This document shows, piece after piece, positions 8,356 to 19,096 of a stretch of DNA of 64,000 nucleotides. A program made the position numbers and the translations under genes. The DNA comes from Trebonia sp963759545 (GTDB lineage Bacteria; Actinomycetota; Actinomycetes; Streptosporangiales; Streptosporangiaceae): the NCBI GenBank assembly GCA_963759545.1, contig CAVXAB010000021.1, positions 134,263-198,262 of the forward strand, read 5' to 3'. Positions within the stretch are counted from its first letter, which is position 1; each line of letters opens with the position of its first letter. The notes under the pieces were generated by a model. It did no database searches. It was not told the origin of the DNA and saw only the letters and a program-made list of their open reading frames with translations.

Positions 8356-8823
8356 ATGACCTGGGACGAGCTGCTCGCGTACTGCCTGGCCAAGCCGGGT
8401 GCCTGGCAGGACGAGCCCTGGGAGGGCGACGTGGTCGCCAAGGTGGGGCCGAAGATCTTCGCCTTCCTCGGCGCGGGAATCGCGGGCAGGGACGGCCTGA
8501 GCGTCGGCCTCAAGTGCGCCGCGAGCAGGGAGGCGGCCGACGAGTGGCTGCTGCGCTTTCCCGCGGACGCCTCGGCCATGCGCTACATCGGCCGCTCCGG
8601 CTGGAACACCCTGGCGGTCGGCGGCGGCATCCCCGACGACGAGATCCGTGAGGCCGTCGACGCGTCCTACGCGATGGTGGTGACCAAGCTCCAGAAGAGG
8701 GACCGCCCCGTCTCATTACCCCCGCCGGCCCTTACCCCCGCCTGCCCAGTCGTGGAAACGGATAACAGCAAGAAGCTAGCCGCTGATGGCGTCCAGTTCG
8801 GCGACCGTCGCCGCGTCAAGTGA
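8356..8823 (+). CDS. MmcQ/YjbR family DNA-binding-like protein
   Basis: 155 residues. The first ~115 match the MmcQ/YjbR (CyaY-like fold) family: PGAWQDEPWEGDVVAKVG, LSVGLKC, MRYIGRSGWNTL and the C-terminal helix EAVDASYAMVVTKL. Function is not established for the family despite its 'DNA-binding' label. The last ~35 residues are unusual for the family and overlap the convergent aldo/keto reductase by 48 bp, so the natural stop may have been lost. Start ATG 8356 is supported by the leaderless -10 box; ATG 8347 is in frame but lies over that box. Confidence 0.75.
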   Translation: MTWDELLAYCLAKPGAWQDEPWEGDVVAKVGPKIFAFLGAGIAGRDGLSVGLKCAASREAADEWLLRFPADASAMRYIGRSGWNTLAVGGGIPDDEIREAVDASYAMVVTKLQKRDRPVSLPPPALTPACPVVETDNSKKLAADGVQFGDRRRVK

Positions 8824-9654
8824 CAGCGACGCGCTCGCCACGTTCTCCCGCAGGTGCGCGACCGATGACGTGCCCGGGATGACCAGCAGGTTGGGTGACC
8901 GCTGAAGCAGCCACGCGAGCGCGACGGCCTGCGTCGAGGCGCCGAGCCTGGCCGCGACGGACGCGAGGGTCCCGGACTGCAGCGGGGTGAACCCGCCGAG
9001 CGGGAAGTACGGCACGTAGGCGATGCCCTGGCGCGCCGTCAGCTCGACGAGTGCGTCGTCCTCGCGCCGTGCGACGTTGTAGAAGTTCTGCACGCACACG
9101 ACCGGCGCGATGGCCTGCGCCTCGGCGACCTGGTCCGCGTCGACGGTGGACAGCCCTAGGTGCCTGATCAGCCCCTGGGCCCGCAGCTCGGCGAGCGCGC
9201 CGAACGGCTCGGCGACCGACCCAGGCACCGGCGAGTGCCCGTCGGACCCGCCGCCGACCCGCAGGTTGACGACGTCAAGCGCGTCGAGCTTGAGGTTGCG
9301 CAGGTTGGCGTGCACCTGCCCGCGCAGGGCCGCAGGGGATCGGTCCTGGATCCAGCCGCCCGCTTCGTCGCGGACCGCGCCGACCTTGGTGACGATGTGC
9401 ACGTCGCCTGGATACGGGGCAAGGGCCTCGTGGATGACCTCGTTGGTGACGTGGGGACCGTAGAAGTCGGCGGTGTCGATGTGCGTGACGCCGAGCTCGA
9501 CGGCCGCGCGCAGCACGGCGACCGCCTCGGCCCGGTCGGCCGGCGGCCCGAACACCCCCGGCCCGGCCAGCTGCATCGCACCGAACCCGACCCGGCTGAC
9601 CGTCAGGTCCCCAAGCCCGTAGCCGCCGCCGGGCAGTGACTTAGTTGTCGTCAT
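8776..9654 (-). CDS. Aldo/keto reductase
   Basis: 292 residues, NADP-dependent (beta/alpha)8-barrel reductase. Signatures are GFGAMQL, THIDTADFYG (catalytic Asp and Tyr), IVTKVG with the catalytic Lys, and the C-terminal NADP site VIPGTSSVAHLREN. ATG 9654 has AAGGAG upstream. It is divergent from an MmyB-type XRE regulator at 9787, a pairing seen often in actinomycetes, where the regulator probably controls the reductase. Substrate not identifiable. Confidence 0.88.
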   Translation of the reverse strand: MTTTKSLPGGGYGLGDLTVSRVGFGAMQLAGPGVFGPPADRAEAVAVLRAAVELGVTHIDTADFYGPHVTNEVIHEALAPYPGDVHIVTKVGAVRDEAGGWIQDRSPAALRGQVHANLRNLKLDALDVVNLRVGGGSDGHSPVPGSVAEPFGALAELRAQGLIRHLGLSTVDADQVAEAQAIAPVVCVQNFYNVARREDDALVELTARQGIAYVPYFPLGGFTPLQSGTLASVAARLGASTQAVALAWLLQRSPNLLVIPGTSSVAHLRENVASASLSLDAATVAELDAISG

Positions 9655-9774
9655 GGCGTCTTGTCTCCTTGGCTCTTTTTCTGACGGCTCCACTGTGCCC
9701 CCAGGCGACTCGCATAGGCAGAGCCCCGCGCATCCTGGGAGTGACGGGACCACGCTAGACGGACACGCTCCGCT

Positions 9775-9780
9775 TACATT
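9775..9780 (+). promoter_or_regulatory. -10 box TACATT, leaderless start
   Basis: TACATT lies 6 nt before GTG 9787, giving a leaderless mRNA for the MmyB-type regulator. It decides GTG 9787 against the overlapping ATG at 9783, which is in another frame. Confidence 0.5.
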
Positions 9781-9786
9781 GGATGG

Positions 9787-10638
9787 GTGACGGCACAGAA
9801 CACGCTGGGCGAGTACCTGCGCGCCCGCCGCGAGCTCGTGGACCCGAGGGAGGTGGGCCTGCGGGTCGCCGGCGTGCGCAGGACCCCTGGCCTGCGCCGC
9901 GAGGAGGTCGCGACGCTCGCCGGCATCAGCGCGGACTACTACCTCCGCCTGGAGCAGGGCCGCGACCGCAACCCGTCCGCTCAGGTGCTTGAGGCCCTGG
10001 CCCGGGTCTTCGGCCTGGACGGGACGGCGACGGAGTACCTGCTGAGCCTGTCCGCGCGGCGGCCTGCGAAGGGGCGGGCGCGCCCGCGCCAGGAGACCGT
10101 GCGCCCGGGCATCCGCCAGCTACTCGGCGCGCTCAACCTGCCCGCGTTCGTGGAGAGCCGCATGTTCGACGTCCTGGCCGCGAACAGCCTCGCGACCGCC
10201 CTGTCGCCCTGCATCCGGGCCGGAGAGAACCGGCTGCGCTCGGTGTTCCTCGACCACGAGGAGCGGGACCGCTACGCCGACATGAACAAGGCGCTCGGCG
10301 GCATGGTCGCGTCCTTCCGCGCCTCGATCGGCACCGACACCGACGACCCGCGCGTCGCCCAGCTGGTCGGTGAGCTTTCGCTTGCCAGCGTGCAGTTCCG
10401 CAAGCTCTGGGCGCGGCACGACGTCAAGGCCCTGGCAGGCGGGGAGTTCGTGATGCGCCATCCCGAGGTCGGCGAGCTCTCGCTGCGGCGCGAGAAGCTG
10501 CCGCTCGGCGAGTCGGGCGGGCAGCTGCTGGTGATTTACCACGCCGAGCCAGGCTCGGCGAGCGCCAGGGCCCTGTCGCGGCTCGCCGCGGGCACCGCAA
10601 CGCCGGAGAGTGCGCCGTCCCGTGAGCGCGCGCGGTGA
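9787..10638 (+). CDS. XRE regulator with MmyB-like ligand-binding domain
   Basis: 283 residues. N-terminal helix-turn-helix: RTPGLRREEVATLAGISADY with YYLRLEQGRDRNPS (residues ~31-65). The C-terminal half (LPAFVESRMFDVLAANSLA; the segment LSLRREKLPL) matches the MmyB-like PAS-type domain, known in relatives to bind a fatty acid. Likely represses or activates the divergent aldo/keto reductase. Leaderless start at GTG 9787. The gap to the reductase start (132 bp) must hold both promoters. Confidence 0.88.
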   Translation: MTAQNTLGEYLRARRELVDPREVGLRVAGVRRTPGLRREEVATLAGISADYYLRLEQGRDRNPSAQVLEALARVFGLDGTATEYLLSLSARRPAKGRARPRQETVRPGIRQLLGALNLPAFVESRMFDVLAANSLATALSPCIRAGENRLRSVFLDHEERDRYADMNKALGGMVASFRASIGTDTDDPRVAQLVGELSLASVQFRKLWARHDVKALAGGEFVMRHPEVGELSLRREKLPLGESGGQLLVIYHAEPGSASARALSRLAAGTATPESAPSRERAR

Positions 10639-10713
10639 CTCGAATCCTTATCAGTCGCGCAAACGACCGCCCAGGGAATGTGCGAATTGAGGAACATGGG
10701 GGAGATGAACCTC

Positions 10714-12852
<2,139 letters not shown>

Positions 12853-13009
12853 CACTGAATTCATTATTATCAATCAATGTGAATTGAAAGAATTGGCCAA
12901 AACTGGTGCCCTCCGGGGCCGGTCGTGCCATTTCTCCGCTAGCCTGGCTCCGTTCCTGTGCTGTTCCTCCACTTTCGCACACGTTTATGCAATGGCTGGA
13001 GATGTTGAC

Positions 13010-13285
13010 ATGGGTCTTGTGGGAGCCGATGTCGCCCACCTGAACGCGGCGGCGGCGGCAATGGCACCGATCACGAGTACCGTTAACGGCCAGGCGACGG
13101 CGATCCGCTCGGCCGGGTCGCTGGCCGCGGGCGCCGCGGGTGATGCCGGCCTCGGCGGGACGATCACCACGGTGGCAGGGGCGGTGGCGACCGCGACCGG
13201 CGACACGGGCACGGTCGTCGGGCACTTGAAGAACGCGGTGGAGGTCTCCGCCTCCAACGTCGCGACCGCCACGGCCACGAAATGA
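13010..13285 (+). CDS. Small EspC/DUF2580-like type VII-associated protein
   Basis: 91 residues, Ala/Thr/Val-rich and helical, with no Trp, resembling the small EspC-type partners of ESX (type VII) substrates. ATG 13010 has GGAGA 8 nt upstream; earlier in-frame ATGs give an uncharacteristic N-terminus. Its stop overlaps the start of the next gene (ATGA at 13282-13285), so it is translated with the WXG-like protein. By analogy it would be a co-secreted partner or chaperone. Family assignment rests on composition, size and context, not a firm motif. Confidence 0.5.
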   Translation: MGLVGADVAHLNAAAAAMAPITSTVNGQATAIRSAGSLAAGAAGDAGLGGTITTVAGAVATATGDTGTVVGHLKNAVEVSASNVATATATK

Positions 13286-14667
13286 GTGCGCCGGCGTTCG
13301 CCGTGCCGGTTGGCGACCCGGAGACCCTGAAGCGGGCCGCCGGGACGTTCGGCACACTCAGCAGCGATCACCAGGGCCAGCTCACGGCGTTCAACGGCCA
13401 GGTCCAGAACGCGCTGGCGAACTGGCGCGGCCCGGTCGCCGAGCAGTACGCGGTGGTGGCGGGAGACGCGGCGCGGCGGTTCTCTGCCGTGGTCACGGCG
13501 CTGACTGCTGTCCAAACGGCGCTCGGCGGCTATGCCAGCGCGCTCGAAGCCGCGCAACTCGCGATCGGCTCGCTTAACCGCCAGGTGGCCGCCAAGAGCG
13601 GCGCGAGCGCCCAGAACCAAGAGGCAAACAGCCTGAGCGGCCAGGAGTCCGGGACGGCGAGCACGCTGCGCCAGGCCGCGCGGACCTGCGAGCAGGCGCT
13701 GCAGGCGGCCCAGACGGCACTGGCGGCGCAATGCCCGGACACGATGACGACCCAGCAGTTCGTCCAGGTCGTCAAGAATGCCGAGAGCCGGCTGAACAAC
13801 CCGCAAAAGGGCGACAACCCCGTGGGCCTGTACTCCGGACTTGAGTACATGCTGACCGCGTACGCGCTGTTCGCCTCGGCCAAGGGCGGAGTGCAGGGCG
13901 CTAAGGCGGGTACCGAGCTCACCGAGTCAGAGAAGTTGCTCGACGCGCTGCAGACCAAGCTCAACCCGATGGCGCAGAAGATGATCGCACAGCTCAAGGA
14001 CCCGGGCGAGCAGGCCAGGCTGCTGCGCGGCTGGGAAGACGTAACGCTGAGCGTGGAGAAGGAAGTGAATGCGGCCAAGGCCGCCACGGCCATCGAGGGC
14101 GGAAGCTTCCTCGAAGGCATGCTCAAGGCGCAGAACGTTGAGATCGAGGCGGAGGGAGCACACGCCGCCACCAGCGCCACCAGCGGCGCCGCGGCCCTGG
14201 ACGCGCTGTTCCGCACCAGCAAGATCGACGTGATCCTCGCGCCGGTCACGATCGCGTTCGGCATCCACGACCTGATCTGGCCCCCTGGCGACAGTGGCTG
14301 GGAAAAGACGGGGAACAGGGTCGCGGGCGGTGTTGGCGCGTTCGGCGGCGCGCTGGCGCTCGCCACCTGGGCGGGCGGCCTGTTCGGCGTGACCTGGGAG
14401 ATCCCCGGCGTGGACATCGGCACGGGGGTGATCGCGGGCGCCATGCTGCTCGCGGCCGGCCTGTGGGCCGCGGGCGACGCCGTCTACGACTTCCGGCACC
14501 AGATCTGGGACGGGCTCAAGGACGCGGGCGAGGGGACCTGGCACGGCCTGAAAGACGCCGGCGAGTGGACCTGGGACGGACTGAAGCAGACCGGCGAGTC
14601 GATCGCGGACATGCCCGGCGAGGTCGTACACGGACTTGAGCACCTGGCCGACCCGCTGGACTGGTGA
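13282..14667 (+). CDS. WXG100/LXG-like putative type VII secretion substrate with hydrophobic C-terminus
   Basis: 461 residues. The N-terminal helical pair contains NWRGPVAEQY (W-x-G turn, residues ~48-57), as in ESX substrates. A long coiled/helical middle follows. From ~residue 315 are two Gly/Ala-rich hydrophobic segments (GGVGAFGGALALATWAGGLF and GVIAGAMLLAAGLWAAGDAV), suggesting membrane insertion. The C-terminus has three 11-residue repeats (IWDGLKDAGEG, TWHGLKDAGEW, TWDGLKQTGES), likely amphipathic. No enzymatic toxin domain is recognised; a pore-forming or membrane-anchored effector is possible. Coupled to the small upstream gene (ATGA overlap) and followed 1 bp later by the EspG-like gene. 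Confidence 0.6.
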   Translation: MSAPAFAVPVGDPETLKRAAGTFGTLSSDHQGQLTAFNGQVQNALANWRGPVAEQYAVVAGDAARRFSAVVTALTAVQTALGGYASALEAAQLAIGSLNRQVAAKSGASAQNQEANSLSGQESGTASTLRQAARTCEQALQAAQTALAAQCPDTMTTQQFVQVVKNAESRLNNPQKGDNPVGLYSGLEYMLTAYALFASAKGGVQGAKAGTELTESEKLLDALQTKLNPMAQKMIAQLKDPGEQARLLRGWEDVTLSVEKEVNAAKAATAIEGGSFLEGMLKAQNVEIEAEGAHAATSATSGAAALDALFRTSKIDVILAPVTIAFGIHDLIWPPGDSGWEKTGNRVAGGVGAFGGALALATWAGGLFGVTWEIPGVDIGTGVIAGAMLLAAGLWAAGDAVYDFRHQIWDGLKDAGEGTWHGLKDAGEWTWDGLKQTGESIADMPGEVVHGLEHLADPLDW

Positions 14668-14668
14668 G

Positions 14669-15547
14669 ATGCGCGAGCCACTGCTGTCCGTCATCAAGGA
14701 CCTGATCGACCGGGCCGGGGCGGCGCCGCTGCCGGTGATCGCGCTTACCGATGAGGAGATTGCCGCGCTCGACGGCGACCTCGCGGAGCGGGGTCCCGTG
14801 CCGTTGCCGTGGCTGAACGGCAAGGACAAGGCCGCCCGCGAGCTGGCCTGCCAGGTCGCGCTGCGCGGGCTTGCCGCCCGGCGCCTGGTGGTCCCGCTTG
14901 GCACGGAGGACAGCGGGGCGGGCGGGGAGGTCGGCAGAGGGGCGGGGGGCGGGGAGGTCGGCAGAGGGGCGGGGGGCGGGGAGGTCGGCAGAGAGAGAAT
15001 TGCGCTGCGCGACGACCTGCGGGCGGTGCTCGCGATGCGCCGCTCGGCGCATGCCGTGGCATTCGCGCTGCGGGAGTCCGACGGCCGGATGCGCCTGTTG
15101 TACCTGGGCACGTCGGGCGCGCTTGAGGAAGCGATCAGCCCCGGCGGGCTGCACGGTTTCACGGTCGTCGCCCGCGCCGCCGCGGCCGAGCGGCTTGCGG
15201 CCTTCGCCGACCCGGAGGAGGCCGCGGCGGCCTCGCTCAAGCCCGGGCGGGAGTCGGAGCCACGGGTGCTGGCACTGGCCGAGATCGCCAGGGGCGCGGA
15301 GATTCCCGCGATGGCGGGTGTCCGATCTGTCACGATGGTGACGCGGCTGGTCTTCGGCTCGGACGCCGGCGAGCAGCGACTGACGGTCTATGCGAAGGAG
15401 GCGGGCGTGGTAGTAGCGTGCCCTGCGGATGCCAGCGGTGCGCCGGCCCTCCGATTCGCCGAGGTGAGCAGGTCAGGGCTGCGGGAGCGCCTGGCCGACC
15501 TCCTCTGCATTCAGGAGCCCGTCGCTGAGTCCAGGGATCAGTCGTGA
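14669..15547 (+). CDS. EspG-like/ESX secretion-associated protein (tentative)
   Basis: 292 residues. N-terminal LTDEEIAALDGDL and WLNGKDKAARELACQVALRG, then beta-rich segments (MRLLYLGTSG; VTMVTRLVFGSDAG; GVVVACPADA), follow the outline of EspG-type chaperones that recognise WXG/PE-PPE substrates in the cytosol. A Gly-rich insertion (GAGGGEVGR three times, ~residues 85-110) comes from a 27-bp tandem repeat and probably forms a disordered linker. ATG 14669 begins 1 bp after the WXG-like gene, and its stop overlaps the next gene as GTGA. Homology is weak by eye; 'hypothetical protein of a type VII-like cassette' is the safe reading. Confidence 0.45.
   Translation: MREPLLSVIKDLIDRAGAAPLPVIALTDEEIAALDGDLAERGPVPLPWLNGKDKAARELACQVALRGLAARRLVVPLGTEDSGAGGEVGRGAGGGEVGRGAGGGEVGRERIALRDDLRAVLAMRRSAHAVAFALRESDGRMRLLYLGTSGALEEAISPGGLHGFTVVARAAAAERLAAFADPEEAAAASLKPGRESEPRVLALAEIARGAEIPAMAGVRSVTMVTRLVFGSDAGEQRLTVYAKEAGVVVACPADASGAPALRFAEVSRSGLRERLADLLCIQEPVAESRDQS
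14924..14993 (+). repeat. 27-bp tandem repeat inside EspG-like gene
   Basis: Units at 14924-14950, 14951-14977 and a partial third to 14993, each beginning GGGGAGGTCGGCAGAG. The unit is a multiple of three, so copy-number changes lengthen the protein linker without changing frame. Confidence 0.9.
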
Positions 15548-16423
15548 GCGGCGGCGATTTCCCCGAGCCCGCCGTCCTCATCAGGACCGCCGCCGATGCG
15601 GGCCGGGTCAGGCAGACCGTGCACCCGTTCCGGCTTAACGGGCGCGGCCTGGCCGGCTTCCTGATCGCGTGGCTGTTCCTTCCCGTGGTCGTGTTCCTGA
15701 TCGCGCTCGCGGCGGGTGCCGGAGCGCTCGTCCCCGCCCTGTACATACTCGTGATCGCGGCGGCCGGGCTTGCCTACCCGTTCGCCGCGGTCGTCGGGGC
15801 CAGGATCCGGATCTGCGAGTACGGCTTGATCGTCAGCACCCTTCCCGGCAACCGGATGCGGTTCTTCATCCCCTACAGCACTATCGACCCGGGCAGCGTC
15901 ATGGTGCACCCGGTGCCGCGGCGCGGTGGCGCCTACCGGTACAAGCCCATCGCGGCGATGAACGAGGCCTACCCGTGGCCGGCGATGGGCCGGTACATCC
16001 TCGCCGCGTGCCCGGTGCGGCCCCGGTTCCTGTCCGGAGTGCCTTACGGCCAGCCACTCAACGTCTGGGGCGCGCCCTACAGCAAGCACGGGATCAGCTT
16101 CCGCGGGTTGCACCCGGTATTCGCCAGCCCGTGGTGGCGCACCCGACCGGCGGTGCGCGGGCACCCGGCGCGGGCCCAGTGGGTGCTCGGCGCGCTGCGG
16201 CCGCTGCTCGATTATCCGGAGTTGCGCCCCGTCCTGATCTACGGCGACCAGCCGGTGATGCGCTGGATGTTCGGCACCGACCGGCCCGACCTGCTCCTCC
16301 GCGCCATCGAGGAGGCCATGGTGGCGGCCCGGGTACCGGGTGGGCAGGGGTTCGCCGCCGGGCCTGGGCACCACGTACGACCGTCCGCCGAAGGACATTC
16401 CCGCCGACCCGAGGCTCTGGTAA
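15544..16423 (+). CDS. Two-TM membrane protein of the type VII-like cassette (3' frameshift)
   Basis: About 292 residues. A hydrophobic pair at residues ~38-85 (FLIAWLFLPVVVFLIALAAG and a second helix starting at ALVPALYILVIAAAGLAYP) anchors a long soluble part with the PH-like stretch RICEYGLIVSTL. GTG 15544 overlaps the preceding stop (GTGA). Near 16360-16375 two C bases are missing relative to the duplicate at 17.7-17.9 kb. With them restored the protein would end AADPRLW-like at TAA 16423; as given the frame runs on to 16473. The 3' 270 bp are duplicated downstream of the ars genes. A role as membrane partner or immunity protein for the WXG-like protein is speculative. Confidence 0.65.
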
Positions 16424-16454
16424 CGCCGCTGAGCGGTAATCCCGCTGGTCGTCC
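16185..16454 (+). repeat. 270-bp direct repeat, copy 1
   Basis: Matches 17688-17960 nearly base for base (a few substitutions, plus single-base length differences in C runs). It covers the last ~80 codons of the membrane-protein gene and 31 bp beyond, from GCTCGGCGCGCTGCGG to CGCTGGTCGTCC. The pair flanks the ArsR-ArsC and glyoxalase genes. Confidence 0.95.
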
Positions 16455-16463
16455 CGCAGACGC

Positions 16464-16479
16464 ATCAAACTAGGTTGAT
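16464..16479. promoter_or_regulatory. ArsR-type operator
   Basis: ATCAA-ACTAGG-TTGAT, a classic ArsR/SmtB-family dyad, sits 5 bp before the candidate ATG of the ArsR-ArsC gene. Autoregulation by the ArsR domain, released by arsenite/antimonite, is the expected mode. Confidence 0.65.
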
Positions 16480-16484
16480 GTATT

Positions 16485-17272
16485 ATGTTGGCCATGGAAT
16501 CAGGCACGCGACAGTGAGCTGCGGTTCGCGCGGATGGCGGCGGATCCGCTGCGCTGGCGGCTGCTGCGGGAACTGGCACGCAGCGACGCCGGGTGCGGGG
16601 AGCTGGCTGGCGCTGGCAGGCGAGCTGCAGAACCTGGTCTCCTACGATCTAGGTAGAGCTGCGGGCCGAGGGGCTGGTAGACGCCAGGCGCAGATAGCTT
16701 CGACGGCCGCGACACCTATTACCACCTGGACCTGGCGCGGTGCGCGCAGTCACTGGCCTCGGCCGGGGCGGCGCTGCACCCGGGCCTGCGGCTGGATCCC
16801 GCACCGCCCGCGGACCACCGCCCGGATGCGTGCTCGGTGCTGTTCTTGTGCACGGGCAACAGCGCCAGGTCGCAGGCGGCTGAGGCGCTCGCCCGGGCGC
16901 GCTCCGCCGGCCGTGTTCAGGCGTTCAGCGCGGGCAGCGATCCGAGGCCACTGCACCAGAATGCGGTGCGGGTCATGGCCGGGCGCGGCATTGACTGGCA
17001 GGTCGGCACTCCAAGCATCTGAGCGTGTTCGCCGGGCGGCGGTTTAACTACGTGATCACCTTGTGCGACCGGGTACGGGAGGTCTGCCCGGAGTTCCCTG
17101 GCCATCCAGGTTTCCTGCACTGGAGCATCCCCGACAGGCCGCAGGCGGCGGCAACGACGAGGACAGCTACCCGGCATTCGAGCAGATGGCGGCCGAACTG
17201 GAGACCCGGATCGGGTTCTGGCTCGCGGCCATCAGCGCGGGACCTGCGCCCGCATCCCTTCAGGAGGCGTGA
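16485..17272 (+). pseudogene. ArsR-ArsC fusion: arsenical repressor + arsenate reductase (multiple frameshifts)
   Basis: Joining frames gives an ArsR winged helix (ELRFARMAADPLRWRLLREL; GELQNLVSYDLG; DTYYHLDLARC) fused to a low-molecular-weight phosphatase-type arsenate reductase: VLFLCTGNSARSQAAEA (P-loop CX5R), FSAGSDPRPLHQNAVRVM, FNYVITLCDRVREVCPEFPG, then a normal C-terminus ending SLQEA. At least four single-base changes are needed. Catalytic Cys, Arg and the CDRVREVCP redox region are intact, so either recent decay or sequence error. Such fusions are known in actinomycetes and detoxify arsenate while sensing arsenite. The stop is immediately followed by the glyoxalase ATG. Lies between 270-bp direct repeats. 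Confidence 0.7.
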
Positions 17273-17665
17273 ATGAGCGGCCCAGAAGACATGGTCAACG
17301 TCCGCTACATGGTCGATGACGTGCAGGCAGCCATCGACTTCTACACCACCCACCTCGGTTTCACGCTGCGCTTCAGCGCGGTCCCCGCGTTTGCCGACGT
17401 CACCCGCGGCGGCCTGCGGCTGCTGCTGGCCGGGCCGCAAAGCTCGGCTGGCCGCCCGATGCCCGACGGCCGCACGCCCGGGCCGGGCGGGTGGAACCGC
17501 ATCCACTTCATTGTCCCGGATATCGCAGTCGAGGTCGCCCGACTGCGCGCCGAGGGCGTGCCCTTCCGCAACGAGATCATCGCCGGCCCCGGCGGCAAGC
17601 AGATCCTGGTCGAAGACCCCGCAGGCAACGTGGTCGAACTGTTCGAGCCCGCTCGGCGGAGCTGA
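17273..17665 (+). CDS. VOC (glyoxalase/bleomycin-resistance fold) protein
   Basis: 130 residues, one VOC module pair: VNVRYMVDDVQAAIDFYTTH at the N-terminus, RIHFIVPDIAVEVARL in the middle and a terminal VEDPAGNVVELFEP carrying the metal-ligand Glu. The ATG directly abuts the stop of the ArsR-ArsC frame. In actinobacterial ars loci such VOC proteins accompany arsR/arsC and may bind or transform an arsenical or methylglyoxal; the substrate is not known here. Intact frame, unlike its upstream neighbour. Confidence 0.8.
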   Translation: MSGPEDMVNVRYMVDDVQAAIDFYTTHLGFTLRFSAVPAFADVTRGGLRLLLAGPQSSAGRPMPDGRTPGPGGWNRIHFIVPDIAVEVARLRAEGVPFRNEIIAGPGGKQILVEDPAGNVVELFEPARRS

Positions 17666-17687
17666 ATGTTTACCCGCCCGGGCACCA

Positions 17688-17960
17688 GCTCGGCGCGCTG
17701 CGGCCGCTGCTCGATTATCCGGAGCTGCGCCCCGTGCTTGATCTACGGCGACCAGCCGGTGATGCGCTGGATGTTCGGCACTGACCGGCCCGACCTGCTC
17801 CTCGGCGCCATCGAGGAGGCCATGGTGGCGGCCCGGGTACCCGGTGCGCAGGGGTTCGCCGCCCGGGCCCTGGGCACCACGTACGACCGTCCGCCGAAGG
17901 ACATTCCCGCCGACCCGAGGCTCTGGTAACGCCGCTGAGCGGTAATCCCGCTGGTCGTCC
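17688..17960 (+). repeat. 270-bp direct repeat, copy 2 (carries a gene 3' fragment)
   Basis: Second copy of 16185-16454. Contains the headless C-terminal fragment (YGDQPVMRWMFGTDRPDLLL ... ADPRLW, stop 17929) of the two-TM protein, with one extra T near 17740 but intact C runs, so this copy shows the correct 3' reading frame. Its right end coincides with the stop codon of the COG4705 gene (17960). Confidence 0.9.
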
Positions 17961-19096
17961 TACCGCTGGTTCCCGTGCCACTGGTCGGGGTAGCGCGGGT
18001 CGCCCTTGCTGCCGGGGGTCGGTGTAGCGCGGGTTGCCATACTGGGGCTGCTGGCCCTGCCCAGGGTGGCTCTGCGGCTGGCCGTACTGCGGCTGGCCCT
18101 GCCTGGGGTCGCCGTACTGAGGCCCGCCGTACCGCGGGTCCGCGTACTGTGGCTGCCCGTACTGCGGGTCCGCGTACTGCGGCTGGCCGTACTGCGGGTC
18201 CGCGTACTGTGGCTGGCCGTACTGGGCTGGCCGTGGCCGGGCTGACCGTACTGTGGCTGCCCGTACTGCGGCTGCGCGTACTGCGGTTGTCCGTATTGCG
18301 GCTGGGCGTGCGGCCCGGCGGGCGACCCCGTCTCCGGCTGGTCGATGCCGGAGCGCGACATGTAGATGAAGGACGCCACGACCAGGATCAGCGTCACGAT
18401 CGACGTCGTGCCGTGCCCCAGCCCCATGCCGCTGATGTCCTTCGGCATCCCGAAGTAGTCCGCGAACGACGCGCCGATCGGCCGCGTCAGGATGTACGCC
18501 ACCCAGAACGTCAGCACGGGGTTGACGCCAAGCCGCCACGCGATGAACGGCACGAAGATCAGCCCGGTGAACACGAACGCCGACCCGAGGTACCCCAGGT
18601 GCAAGGTGGTCGCGAGCAGGTCGCCGAGCGCCGTGCCCATCGCGAACGTGAAGATCACCGCGAGCCAGTAGAACACCTCGCGCCGTCGCGTCACGATCGA
18701 GTGGATGTCCAGCGTCCGCTCGCTGCGGTACCAGGTCACGAACGTCACGATCAGGCAGACCGCGTAGAACGTGGCGGACACCGTGTACGGCAGCCCGATC
18801 ACGATGTGCATGACGTCCGCGCACATCGTGCCGAAGACCGCCACCATCGCCACCGCCGACCAGTAGGGCCAGGTCCGGTACGTGGGCGTGCGGAACTGCC
18901 ACGTGATCGCGAGCGCGAAAAGCACGAACCCCACGACCACCGCGAGGTACTTGTTGACGTCATTCACCAGGTAGTCAGACACCGCCTCGCCCATGGCGGT
19001 GGTCAGCAGCTTCACCACCCAGAAGTACGGTTTTACCGCCGGGACCTTCACCGCGTTCCCGAAATCCGACCCTCGATACTGGTGCCCTGCTGCCAT
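17960..19096 (-). CDS. COG4705-type membrane protein with PQYGQ-rich tail (two compensating frameshifts)
   Basis: About 378 residues. VKPYFWVVKLLTTAMGEAVS and later FTFAMGTALGDLLATT are hallmarks of the uncharacterised COG4705 membrane-protein family; 7-8 transmembrane segments span residues ~25-265. The C-terminal ~110 residues are a cytoplasmic low-complexity tail of QYGQP/QYADP repeats. The repeats continue in the -1 frame from about 18240 and return to the first frame near 18010 (GDPRYPDQW, stop 17960), so two balancing indels are present. ATG 19096 is the first Met before the conserved region. Function unknown. Confidence 0.7.
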   Translation of the reverse strand: MAAGHQYRGSDFGNAVKVPAVKPYFWVVKLLTTAMGEAVSDYLVNDVNKYLAVVVGFVLFALAITWQFRTPTYRTWPYWSAVAMVAVFGTMCADVMHIVIGLPYTVSATFYAVCLIVTFVTWYRSERTLDIHSIVTRRREVFYWLAVIFTFAMGTALGDLLATTLHLGYLGSAFVFTGLIFVPFIAWRLGVNPVLTFWVAYILTRPIGASFADYFGMPKDISGMGLGHGTTSIVTLILVVASFIYMSRSGIDQPETGSPAGPHAQPQYGQPQYAQPQYGQPQYGQPGHGQPSTASHSTRTRSTASRSTRTRSTGSHSTRTRGTAGLSTATPGRASRSTASRRATLGRASSPSMATRATPTPGSKGDPRYPDQWHGNQR

